Origin: Nostoc desertorum CM1-VF14
GTDB taxonomy: Bacteria > Cyanobacteriota > Cyanobacteriia > Cyanobacteriales > Nostocaceae
Assembly: GCA_019359245.1 (NCBI GenBank)
Contig: JAHHHR010000043.1
Coordinates: 1 to 64,000 of the forward strand
DNA length: 64,000 nt
Direction: 5' to 3'
Both the position numbers and the translations under genes were made by a program. This document shows, one piece after another, positions 26,757 to 35,442 of the stretch (its first letter is position 1; each line of letters opens with the position of its first letter). The notes under the pieces were generated by a model. It did no database searches, was not told where the DNA came from, and was given only the letters and a program-made list of their open reading frames with translations.

Positions 26757-29700
26757 TCAATTCCTTTGCAGTAAAGATTCTAACCCTGCCAGTTCCTCTG
26801 CAATTGAAGCTTCAAGTGCAGCTTCTGAAAGTTGCTGAATTACTTCCACTGTTGCAGCCCGTTCCTCTTCATCTGGCGAAAGATCGTTGACGGTGCTGTC
26901 CCAGAAAAATACCTCTCGACCTAAATATTTGACCAAATCGGCAATTGTGGGACACTCAAATGTAATTGTTGAGGGTAATGTTGTTCCTAGTTTCTTATCT
27001 ACCCGGCTCTTTAAATCAATTGCCATCAGCGAATCCATACCCAAATCAAAAAAGCCTTGCTCTGGGTTAGGTAGTTGTGATGGTTCAAAGCCTAGTACTT
27101 TACCGACTTCTGACTGGAGATAAGCAGTTAACATGGCTGGGCGATCGCTAACTGGGGCTGCTTCTAACTCTGCCACCAAGGCTGATGTAGCAATTGACTG
27201 CGGCTGGCTATCAGCTAATGGTTGAACTAACATTTCCTCAAGTAAGGTTCGCCGTCCTCTCGCCTCGTATAACCCTTTGAACAGCGCCCAGTCCACCTGA
27301 GCCACCGTTGCCTGCGCTGTATTTGATCCCAGTAACAAACCCAAAGCCGTGAGCGCTTGTTCTGGTTGCAATATGCCAATTCCCATCCGAGCCAGCCAAG
27401 TTTGAGCTTCATCAGAAGCCATGCCACCATCAGCCCACGGTCCCCAGTTCACACTTAACGTCGGCATTCCTTGCCCTTGGCGATAGTGGGCAAAACTATC
27501 TAAGAAAGCATTGGCAGCCGCGTAATGAGCTTGTCCACGAGAACCCCAGACTGAGGCAATAGAAGAGAAGACAACAAAGAAATCCAGTTTTATATCCTGG
27601 GTAAGTTGGTGTAAGAGCCAAGTGCCGATCGCTTTGGGACGCAAGACTGCCTCTAGCGACTCCCATTGCAGAGATTGCAACGTTTCATACCCCACAACTC
27701 CTGCTGCATGGATGATCCCGCCTAGAGGTGGCATTGTTGCCCGTACTTTCTGTAATAGTGGCAATAAATCTTGCTCTTGGGTAACATCAGCTTGGGCTGC
27801 TAGGATTGTAGCTCCCATCTTCTCTAGATGAGCGATCGCAGTTTGTGCTTCAGAATTAGGTTGTTTACGTCCAGTTAGCACCAGTTGTCTGGCTCCCTGT
27901 CCCACCAACCACTCTGCTACTTTCAGCCCTAACGCACCCAGTCCGCCTGTAATCAGATAAGTGCTGTTTGCGGATATTGAGCAACTTTCAACATTGGCTG
28001 GTAGTTGTTTACGTACCAAACGAGCTACATAACGTTGTCCACCACGATATGCAAAATGGTCTTCACCTTGAGCATCTGCAATATCTGACAATAGTAAAGA
28101 TATTTCTTCTAATGTTGGCTCAGGAGATAAATCCACCATGCCACCGAATAATTCTGGATGCTCAATTGCTACTACCTTACCCATACCCCATAATGATGCT
28201 TGGGTAACTTCTGGTAAAGTTTGCACTGGCTGTGCGCCTCTAGTCACTAACCACAGCCGAGGTAAATCAATATTACTGTGACGAGCAAGAGCCTGCACCA
28301 GAGATAGGACGCTGCCACAGCCCAACACCTGAGACTTCTCTAACTCTGCTATTGTTACCTCAGATTTAGCTGTATTTAAATTCCACAGGTGAATCACACC
28401 TTGTAACTGGCTTTGAGTAACTGTTTTAATTTCATTCAGCAACCGCTCAAAATCTGCTGTATTTGCAGGATTGATAACCCAGGTAGAGCCACCTTTTGAT
28501 TGATAAAGTTCTCCTGGATAAACCAAAATACAAGAGTTACCTTGTTTTTGCAGATGTTCAACGAGAGCCTTTCCTACTCCTCCAATGTCAGCTAAAATCA
28601 ACCAAACACCGATTTGTGGCTTTTTGTCAACTCCCGTTATTTCTCTTGCCTTAGATTGCCACTCAATACTGTGGAACCAATCTTGAATTGAGGCAGCGAT
28701 TGATTGCTGCTTGTGCTGCTTCACCAATGCTTCTAACAGCTTCGGGAGAAATTTTTGTTCATCAGCAGATAGACTCGCCGTTTTAGTAAGTTGTTCTGTT
28801 AGCTGTTGAATCTCTCCTTGCTGTAATAGGTGTAACATGGGAGTCTGTGCAATATTCACAACAGGGATTTCTGTCTGGGCAGGCTGATTATCAACAGATT
28901 CCACCCAATAACGTTGTTCCTGAAAGGGATAAGTCGGTAGTGCTACACGCTTACGGTTGTAATCTCGGTCAAATCCTTTCCAGTCAATAGCAACCCCTTG
29001 CACATATAGTTCTGCCAAACTTTGGAGTAATTGCTGCCAATCAGATTGCCCTGGGCGCAAACTGGGTAACCATAGGAGTTGTTTTATTTGTGCTTCAGAC
29101 AAGCACTGTCTGCCCATACCCAACAGTGTTGGCTTGGGGCCAATTTCTAGTAATACGTCACACTTCTGCTGTGCTAAAGTCTGCATTCCCTCAGCAAAAA
29201 GCACAGGTTGCAACACATGATTACACCAGTACTCAGGATTGGCTACTTCTTCACCGGTCAGTTTACCAGTGACATTAGAAATTAACTTTATTTGAGGAAG
29301 GGAGTAGCTGACAGTCTTGGCAACTGCTGCAAACTCCTCCATCATTGGGGCCATTAATGGTGAGTGGAAGGCATGAGACACCGTTAATGGTTTTGTCTTC
29401 ACTCCAGATGCTGTTAAGGATTGGCATATTGCCTCAACCATCTGGCGCTTTCCAGAAATTACGACGCTCTGGGGACCATTGATAGCGGCTATGGATACTA
29501 CTGTGTCCCGTTTTGCTAACGAATTATCGGCACAGTAGGGTGCAATCTGTTGTGCTACTTGTTCAGGGCTAGCCATGACTGCCGCCATCATCCCATTGGC
29601 AGGTAGGGCTTGCATCAGCCGTCCCCGTGCAGTAATCAATTTCAATCCGTCTTCTAGGCTAAACACGCCTGCCACACAAGCAGCAACGTATTCGCCAACG

Positions 29701-31619
29701 CTATGTCCCATCACCACAGCAGGTTTAATGCCCCAAGATCGCCACAGTTTATACAAGGCATATTCCAGAGCAAATAATGCTGGTTGAGTGTAGGCAGTTT
29801 CATCTATTAAAACACCCGCATTTTTATTGCTGGGATAAATCACCTCTAAGAGTGATTTTTTGAGATGGGGACGCAGAATCTCATCGCACTGCTGGAGGGT
29901 TTGGCGGAAAGTGGGCTGCGTTTCGTATAACTCGCGTCCCATGTCCACGTATTGAGAACCTTGCCCAGTGAACAAGAAGCCTATCTTCGGTTGTTTGCGA
30001 TTGATAACCTGACGAGTTACTAATCCATGAGGCTGCTGTCCAGCAACGAAAGCACTCAACTGCTGTTTTAACTGCTCCTTAGATCCAACGGTGACAGCAA
30101 GGCGATGGTCAAAATGCGATCGCCCCATACTAGCAGTAAAGCAAATGTCTGCCAGAGACAATTCTGAGTGCGTTGCCAGATTTGCTTCATAGCGCTGGGC
30201 CAAATCTTGCAATGCCTGCTCACTTTTTGCCGAAAGACTCAACAAGTGTAAAGGACGTTCTGCCCTGTCTTCCTTTTTAATTTTTAATTTTGTTAGCGCA
30301 GCGTTAGCGAGTCCGCGAGCGTCATTTTCAATTGTTAGAGGTGCTTCCTCGACAATAATATGGCCATTGGTACCACCAAAACCAAAGGAACTAATACCTG
30401 CCAAACGAGGCTCTGTATTCACATTCCAAGGTTGAGGTTCTGTGGGAATCGCAAAGGGTGTTCCACTCAGGGAAATATATGGATTCAACTGCTTCAGATG
30501 CAGGTGCGCTGGAATTTCTTTGTGCTGTAACGCCAGTACTACTTTGAGTAGGCTAGCCATGCCCGCCGCAGCTTCCAGATGACCGATATTTGTTTTGACT
30601 GAGCCAATTAGACAAGGTTGATCCGTGCTGCGTCCCTCTGCTAATACTGCTTTCAGGGATCTAACCTCAATCGGATCTCCCAAGGATGTACCAGTTCCAT
30701 GAGCCTCAACATAGCTAATTTGCGCTGGCTCTACTCCGGCATTTTCGAGAGCTTGGCGAATTACAGCCTGTTGGGAAGGGCCATTGGGAGCAGTCAATCC
30801 ATTACTGAGTCCATCTTGATTAATTGCCGAACCTCGGATGACAGCTTGAATGCGATCGCCATCTCTAATCGCATCGCTAAGACGCTTTAGCACAACAATA
30901 CCGCATCCTTCGCCGCGAACATAACCATCAGCACTAGCATCAAAGGTCTTACAACGACCATCCAATGCCATCATCCGAGCTTGGGAGTAGATAATGGTCT
31001 GTTGTGGCGACAACATTAAGCTAACTGCTCCCACCAAGCATAAATCGGACTCTGCATTTTGCAGACTGCGACAGGCTAGATGTATTGCCACTAAAGACGA
31101 AGAACAGGAAGTTTCAATTGCTAAACTTGGTCCCCGCAGATTGAGCAGATAAGACAAGCGATTTGCAGCAATACCAAGTGTATTACCCGTGCCATCATAA
31201 GCATTGATGTGTTCTAAATCCTTAGAAACCACAATTCCATAATCATAGTTCCCAATTCCAATAAAGACTCCTGTCTGAGTACCAGAGAGATTGGAAGGTG
31301 CAATTCCTGCATTTTCTAAAGCCTCCCAAGCAACTTTCAGAACTACTCTCTGTTGGGGATCTATCCGCTCTGCCTCGCGGGGCGAAATACCGAAAAAGCT
31401 CGGATCAAAACTATCTACGCCTTCGATAAATCCGCCATAACGAGTACTCATTTTTCCCGGCGTAGCAGGTTCGGGATCGTATAAGTTATCTACGTCCCAC
31501 CGTTCCATAGGGACTTCGGATATAGCATCTGTACCGTGATGTAAAAGATCCCAGAAAGCCTCTGGGCTGCTAGCGCCAGGAAAGCGACAGCCAATACCGA
31601 CAATAGCTATGGGTTCCAC
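26757..31619 (-). CDS. PKS A: KS-AT-KR-ACP extension module
   Basis: This 1620-residue subunit starts at GTG 31619 with TTGAGGACT upstream as ribosome site, so the KS begins directly with MEPIAIVG and there is no N-terminal docking helix. KS: Cys172 in ETSCSSS (the usual DTAC is changed), His307 and His347. AT: Ser640 in GHSVGEY and HAFH at 749-752, malonyl type. KR: GGLGALG (1225-1231), Tyr1366, Asn1370; no LxD motif and Trp1358 eight residues before Tyr, which fits an A-type KR. ACP Ser1530 (GMDSLMA). It is the first extender after the FAAL/ACP loading pair and should yield a beta-hydroxy intermediate. The KS-AT linker is longer than in PKS B and C and carries a dispersed-repeat insertion (about residues 429-454). 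Confidence 0.94.
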   Translation of the reverse strand: MEPIAIVGIGCRFPGASSPEAFWDLLHHGTDAISEVPMERWDVDNLYDPEPATPGKMSTRYGGFIEGVDSFDPSFFGISPREAERIDPQQRVVLKVAWEALENAGIAPSNLSGTQTGVFIGIGNYDYGIVVSKDLEHINAYDGTGNTLGIAANRLSYLLNLRGPSLAIETSCSSSLVAIHLACRSLQNAESDLCLVGAVSLMLSPQQTIIYSQARMMALDGRCKTFDASADGYVRGEGCGIVVLKRLSDAIRDGDRIQAVIRGSAINQDGLSNGLTAPNGPSQQAVIRQALENAGVEPAQISYVEAHGTGTSLGDPIEVRSLKAVLAEGRSTDQPCLIGSVKTNIGHLEAAAGMASLLKVVLALQHKEIPAHLHLKQLNPYISLSGTPFAIPTEPQPWNVNTEPRLAGISSFGFGGTNGHIIVEEAPLTIENDARGLANAALTKLKIKKEDRAERPLHLLSLSAKSEQALQDLAQRYEANLATHSELSLADICFTASMGRSHFDHRLAVTVGSKEQLKQQLSAFVAGQQPHGLVTRQVINRKQPKIGFLFTGQGSQYVDMGRELYETQPTFRQTLQQCDEILRPHLKKSLLEVIYPSNKNAGVLIDETAYTQPALFALEYALYKLWRSWGIKPAVVMGHSVGEYVAACVAGVFSLEDGLKLITARGRLMQALPANGMMAAVMASPEQVAQQIAPYCADNSLAKRDTVVSIAAINGPQSVVISGKRQMVEAICQSLTASGVKTKPLTVSHAFHSPLMAPMMEEFAAVAKTVSYSLPQIKLISNVTGKLTGEEVANPEYWCNHVLQPVLFAEGMQTLAQQKCDVLLEIGPKPTLLGMGRQCLSEAQIKQLLWLPSLRPGQSDWQQLLQSLAELYVQGVAIDWKGFDRDYNRKRVALPTYPFQEQRYWVESVDNQPAQTEIPVVNIAQTPMLHLLQQGEIQQLTEQLTKTASLSADEQKFLPKLLEALVKQHKQQSIAASIQDWFHSIEWQSKAREITGVDKKPQIGVWLILADIGGVGKALVEHLQKQGNSCILVYPGELYQSKGGSTWVINPANTADFERLLNEIKTVTQSQLQGVIHLWNLNTAKSEVTIAELEKSQVLGCGSVLSLVQALARHSNIDLPRLWLVTRGAQPVQTLPEVTQASLWGMGKVVAIEHPELFGGMVDLSPEPTLEEISLLLSDIADAQGEDHFAYRGGQRYVARLVRKQLPANVESCSISANSTYLITGGLGALGLKVAEWLVGQGARQLVLTGRKQPNSEAQTAIAHLEKMGATILAAQADVTQEQDLLPLLQKVRATMPPLGGIIHAAGVVGYETLQSLQWESLEAVLRPKAIGTWLLHQLTQDIKLDFFVVFSSIASVWGSRGQAHYAAANAFLDSFAHYRQGQGMPTLSVNWGPWADGGMASDEAQTWLARMGIGILQPEQALTALGLLLGSNTAQATVAQVDWALFKGLYEARGRRTLLEEMLVQPLADSQPQSIATSALVAELEAAPVSDRPAMLTAYLQSEVGKVLGFEPSQLPNPEQGFFDLGMDSLMAIDLKSRVDKKLGTTLPSTITFECPTIADLVKYLGREVFFWDSTVNDLSPDEEERAATVEVIQQLSEAALEASIAEELAGLESLLQRN
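30258..30334 (-). repeat. Small dispersed repeat inserted in frame in the PKS A KS-AT linker
   Basis: The plus strand reads TTTTTAATTTTTAATTTTG followed by TTAGCGCAGCGTTAGCGAG and CCGCGAGCGTC, a style of sequence common between Nostoc genes. Here it lies inside the PKS A frame and encodes the linker ENDARGLANAALTKLKIKKE, absent from the same linker in PKS B and PKS C. Related GCTAACG/GCGTTAGC sequence occurs at 44573-44610. Confidence 0.6.
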
Positions 31620-31668
31620 TAATTAGTCCTCAACACTGATGTATTGCTGCTTTAATATGCTTAAAGGT

Positions 31669-31697
31669 GCGATGCCTTTGGCGGGCGTAGCCATCGC
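31669..31697. repeat. Palindromic element between the CylC-like gene and PKS A
   Basis: GCGATG (31669-31674) and CATCGC (31692-31697) form arms around CCTTTGGCGGGCGTAGC, with inner GGC/GCC pairing. It lies just after the oxygenase stop (31699) and 50 bp before PKS A, and could act as an mRNA stability or attenuation hairpin inside the operon. Confidence 0.45.
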
Positions 31698-31698
31698 T

Positions 31699-33063
31699 CT
31701 AGGCAGCAACAGAGCTAGCGAATTGTTTAAAGGCTATTTGATTGCGTTTGATTGCCTTATCTATCGATCCACCCTCAGCCATCACGCGCATTTCGCGGTT
31801 AACGGGCCATAGATATTCAAGGTGGCCGAAGAAGCGTTTCAAATCATTCAGCAGAGTTTGCTGGTACTTGAGATTGACATGGAAACCTTCGTGTTCTTCA
31901 CACAAACACTTTTCCATCCAATGGAGTGCTTCTTCTTGGGACATTTTATTAAATAGAGGAGATGTCAGCAGGCGATAATACGAAGGCATGAAATTTACAT
32001 CATCCCGGAATGTGGCTGGTAGTGCCGCAGACAGCCCATTCAAAAGTCCCCGTTGTAACAAAAATATAACCGCGTTAGACAGCAACTTCTCGTACATTGT
32101 TGGTTTGGGGAAATCCTTATATACCTCTTGGGCAATGGTTTGAGACATTGTGGTGTGGAAGGATTCATCCAACAAGTGATAATAAGATACACCGATCGGA
32201 TCTGGGATGAACTCACCTTTTTTATCTAAATCCCTGAACTGTTTGTAGTAGTGGTACTCGTATGTTTTTAACGACATATTTGCAACCATCCGCACCGAGT
32301 AATATTGAGCGGCTAAGAAGGGAGAGCTACCCCAATTTAAACTCAGGTATTTAAACGCCGATGGAGATGCAGTGAGTCCAGCCAGTCCACCAGTTGTTGT
32401 CGGAATTGTGTCACCTTTTTCATTCAAGTACTGAGAATAGTAGTCTCCCTTACCTGGATGCATCAGTTTGGTGAGAAAGCGAAAGGTGGAATTCTGAAGT
32501 GCTTCTTTATTGGGAAGTTCTGGTAATTTTGGCAGCAGATTTTTGTTAGTCTGGTTATTCAACTTTTTATGGAGAGGATTGCCAAGGGATTCTTTACCCA
32601 GCAAAGCAATCTTCGTCTTATAACCAATTTTATGGAACGTGTTGATGTGGTAACGTTCCTGACTAGTTTCAAAGTCTAGCTCTTGGCAAAGAGTTTCATA
32701 TCCACCAACGTGAGCAAAAACACCAGATGTAATTTGGTTGTAGAGCATGGTGTTTGCTTCAGAAGATGCAGTATGTTGATACTGCCCCACCCAGTAAAGG
32801 TGGTTAAGAGCTAGTTTTTGAGCGTGAGAAGCTTGTTCGTAGAGAGGGGTTCCATATAGAGTGGAAAGCTGGCGATCGCCCCAGAAATGATCTCCGTTGC
32901 GGCTATAATCAAAGTTTTTGCCCAGAGCTTCGATTTTCTCGGTGTAATCAGATTCTGTATTGTTCTGGTACGTTTTATCGATGACTTGAAAATGCTTCTT
33001 TTGTTTGTCCACTGGGACATTTACAACCTTGGGTTTCTCATTCAATAGATTAGCTGTAGTCAC
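31699..33063 (-). CDS. CylC-like di-metal carboxylate oxygenase / putative aliphatic halogenase
   Basis: I place the start at GTG 33063, because AGAGGAAGG lies 6 bp upstream; an open frame continues to a TTG at 33129 without a ribosome site. The ~454-residue protein has the ferritin-like ligand pattern of the AurF/CylC group. In numbering from the 33129 start these are E124, E158-x-x-H161 (ERYH), E291, H318, E322-x-x-H325 (ESFH) and E414-x-x-H417 (EGFH). Context is strong: FAAL, free ACP, then this gene is the cylA-cylB-cylC order of the cylindrocyclophane pathway, where CylC chlorinates an unactivated carbon of an ACP-bound fatty acid. Halogenation is inferred; N-oxygenase or other di-iron chemistry cannot be excluded. 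Confidence 0.72.
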   Translation of the reverse strand: MTTANLLNEKPKVVNVPVDKQKKHFQVIDKTYQNNTESDYTEKIEALGKNFDYSRNGDHFWGDRQLSTLYGTPLYEQASHAQKLALNHLYWVGQYQHTASSEANTMLYNQITSGVFAHVGGYETLCQELDFETSQERYHINTFHKIGYKTKIALLGKESLGNPLHKKLNNQTNKNLLPKLPELPNKEALQNSTFRFLTKLMHPGKGDYYSQYLNEKGDTIPTTTGGLAGLTASPSAFKYLSLNWGSSPFLAAQYYSVRMVANMSLKTYEYHYYKQFRDLDKKGEFIPDPIGVSYYHLLDESFHTTMSQTIAQEVYKDFPKPTMYEKLLSNAVIFLLQRGLLNGLSAALPATFRDDVNFMPSYYRLLTSPLFNKMSQEEALHWMEKCLCEEHEGFHVNLKYQQTLLNDLKRFFGHLEYLWPVNREMRVMAEGGSIDKAIKRNQIAFKQFASSVAA

Positions 33064-33125
33064 AATTTTCCTTCCTCTTAAATCAGGTATTTTCAAGTAG
33101 ATCAAGCAAGATAGATTTCCAGCCT

Positions 33126-33443
33126 TCAATTCAAATTGGCACTCAAATGGTTAACGAGTCCTTCGATAGTTGGGTAATCGTAAAGTAGTGTGGGATCAAC
33201 CTCAGATCCTAACCAATCTTCTAAATCACCAGTTAAACCAATCGCTGCTGAAGAATCTAAACCATAGCGATCAAAGGGAATTGTAATATCAACTTCTTCG
33301 GGATCAACTTCCAGAAGTTCACCTAGATAAGAGATTGTCCAAGCTTGAATCTCTGCTGCTGTCCGTATCTGTTTGGGTGCATCGACTTTGTTAATCTCTG
33401 AAACTCTAGGCATGGTGTTCACCTGAAGATTTTGCGTTTCCAT
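33126..33443 (-). CDS. Free-standing acyl carrier protein
   Basis: This 105-residue ACP has a ~28-residue N-terminal extension and the phosphopantetheine attachment Ser64 in YGLDSSAAIGL. It is acidic and helical, ending DYPTIEGLVNHLSA as carrier proteins of PKS lines do. The ATG at 33443 follows AGGAAAG. It lies between the FAAL (142 bp upstream) and the di-metal enzyme (62 bp downstream), so it most likely receives the FAAL-activated fatty acid and presents it to the modifying enzyme and then to PKS A. The serine motif DSSA rather than DSLM resembles carrier proteins of FAAL starter units (family knowledge). Confidence 0.92.
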   Translation of the reverse strand: METQNLQVNTMPRVSEINKVDAPKQIRTAAEIQAWTISYLGELLEVDPEEVDITIPFDRYGLDSSAAIGLTGDLEDWLGSEVDPTLLYDYPTIEGLVNHLSANLN

Positions 33444-33585
33444 TGTTTAGTCTTTCCTATGTATTGATGAGGATGTATGCTTTGTGCAATAAAATTGTTA
33501 CAAGTTGAATCAACTAACTTACTTTGCCGCTTTTAGCCTTTGATATGAGTTCCTAAAAACTGAACTTGTGAAGATGTGAGTTTGT

Positions 33586-35442
33586 TCATAGCTGTTTACC
33601 AGCTGTTAGTTTTCCTAACATAGAATCAACATCAGCTTGTAGATTGATAAACTTAGATTTATTTTGAGGATTCTCACTCCAATCCTCTACAACATCTAAA
33701 GTTCCAGAAAGAAATGCACTCCGACAAGCTTGGCGGCGAATCTTGCCACTAGAAGTTTTGGGAATACTTCCAGTCTTGACGAGTACGCTAGCGAAAACTT
33801 CTAGCCCGTGATGAGCAGCTACTGCTTGTCTGAGTTGTCCGATGACTTCTTGAACATTTAACTTTCGCAGATAACTCCGTTCTACTTCTTGAACAACAAC
33901 TAGTCGTTCAGAATTCTTGAAATCAATAGCAAATGCTGCTCCACAACCGGCTCGCAGAGATGGATGACTTTTTTCAACAGTCAGTTCAATGTCTTGGGGA
34001 TAATGATTTTGCCCTCTGACGATAATTACATCTTTAAGCCGCCCTGTAATAAACAACTCCCCATCTTGCAAAAATCCTAAGTCTCCAGTGCGAAGAAATG
34101 GGCCTGAGGCTGCACTATTGTTAACATTTGTATCTCCTAAGTATGCATTGAAAGTTTTTTCTGTCTCTTCAGGTTGATTCCAATAACCTTGAGCAACACT
34201 TGGCCCAGCTACCCAGATTTCTCCCACTTGCTCAGGATCGCAGAGGGTTAATGATTGGGGATCAACAATAACCACCTTCTGATCAGAAGGACTTTGCCCA
34301 CAACCTACTATCGTCTGGCTATCTTTGCCGCCGTCGGGCTGCTTGACAATTCGGTTTTGCTCTAATGCTGCTTTTTCTACATTGCAAGTGATTGGTAAAG
34401 CTGTTTTCTCACCCCCGGTTACTATCAGAGTGGTTTCTGCCATACCATAGCAGGGATAAAATGCTTCTTTGCGGAAGCCACAAGGTGCAAAAGTAGAAGC
34501 AAACTGCTCCAAAGTCTCACCCCGGACAGGTTCAGCGCCAGTAAAGGCAACTTCCCAACTGCTGAGATCGAGAGTCGCTAACTGTTCGGGTGTCACCTTG
34601 CGAATGCAAAGATCATAAGCAAAGTTTGGCCCACCACTAGTTGTAGCTTTGTAGCGGGATATTGCCTGCAACCAGCGAATTGGTTTTTGGAGAAACTCAA
34701 CTGGAGACATGAGAATGCAAGGAACCCCTAAATATATGGGCTGCAACACATTTCCAATGAGTCCCATGTCATGGAAAACAGGCAACCAACCAACAACAAT
34801 AGTTTTATCTGTATGTCCAAAGGCTTTCTCAATCATCCGCTCGTTATGCAGCAGATTTCCATGAGTGATCATCACGCCCTTTGGTGTTCCTGTAGAGCCA
34901 GATGTGTATTGGAGGAAAGCTAAGGTATTACCGTTGAGTTCCGGCGGTTGCCATGCTTGAGCTAGATCGTTACTCAAGTCATCGGTAGCTAGCCAATGCA
35001 ATCCAGAAAGCTCTAAATCGTCTTCATTGAAGCTAGTTTGCAGGCTATGTAAAAGAGATTGAGAAGTAAGTACAATCTTGGCTTGGGCATCTGCCGCTAT
35101 AGCCTGCAACCTAGACAACTTTTGATTTCGTCTAGGTGGATATGCAGGAATAGCAACAACGCCGGCATATAAACATCCAAAGAAAGCAGCAATAAACTCT
35201 ATACCCGGTTGATATAGGAGCAAAGCACGTTCGCCAACTAGATTTAAAGATTGCAGGCTAGCTGCGATCGCTTGCGCTTGCAGATGTAGCTCTTTGTAAG
35301 TCAACGATACTGCTTCTGTCTCTGTACTTTGTAAAAAAGTATAAGCTTTCTGTTCAGATTGATTTTTTGCTCTGTAACTCAGCAATTCTACTAACGTTGA
35401 AAAATGGTGCTGCGTTATCAAACTATTAGAATCAGTACTCAT
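33586..35442 (-). CDS. Fatty acyl-AMP ligase (FAAL), pathway starter enzyme
   Basis: This 618-residue ANL-superfamily enzyme has the adenylation loop LQYTSGSTGTPKGVMITHGN (177-196), a YGMAETTL core, RTGDLGFLQDGELFITGRLKD in the hinge and KTSSGKIRRQ near the C-terminus with the catalytic Lys. Length, the opening SYRAKNQSEQKAYTFL and the insert around EKAALEQNRIVKQ are typical of FAALs rather than acyl-CoA ligases. It activates a free fatty acid as acyl-AMP and loads an ACP, here the gene 142 bp downstream. The ATG is preceded by GAGGGAGGT, a strong ribosome site. It is the first gene of the operon, and the long upstream gap should hold its promoter. Confidence 0.93.
   Translation of the reverse strand: MSTDSNSLITQHHFSTLVELLSYRAKNQSEQKAYTFLQSTETEAVSLTYKELHLQAQAIAASLQSLNLVGERALLLYQPGIEFIAAFFGCLYAGVVAIPAYPPRRNQKLSRLQAIAADAQAKIVLTSQSLLHSLQTSFNEDDLELSGLHWLATDDLSNDLAQAWQPPELNGNTLAFLQYTSGSTGTPKGVMITHGNLLHNERMIEKAFGHTDKTIVVGWLPVFHDMGLIGNVLQPIYLGVPCILMSPVEFLQKPIRWLQAISRYKATTSGGPNFAYDLCIRKVTPEQLATLDLSSWEVAFTGAEPVRGETLEQFASTFAPCGFRKEAFYPCYGMAETTLIVTGGEKTALPITCNVEKAALEQNRIVKQPDGGKDSQTIVGCGQSPSDQKVVIVDPQSLTLCDPEQVGEIWVAGPSVAQGYWNQPEETEKTFNAYLGDTNVNNSAASGPFLRTGDLGFLQDGELFITGRLKDVIIVRGQNHYPQDIELTVEKSHPSLRAGCGAAFAIDFKNSERLVVVQEVERSYLRKLNVQEVIGQLRQAVAAHHGLEVFASVLVKTGSIPKTSSGKIRRQACRSAFLSGTLDVVEDWSENPQNKSKFINLQADVDSMLGKLTAGKQL

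Noticed and set aside
31699..33129. Longer start of the CylC-like gene at TTG 33129
   Set aside because: No ribosome site there, and the first 22 residues would read across the AGAGGAAGG site that serves GTG 33063.
8608..35442. Heterocyst glycolipid (hgl) gene cluster
   Set aside because: The hgl genes have different module content (HglE/F/G/C/D, HetN, HetI), and a FAAL/CylC start with Glf does not fit.
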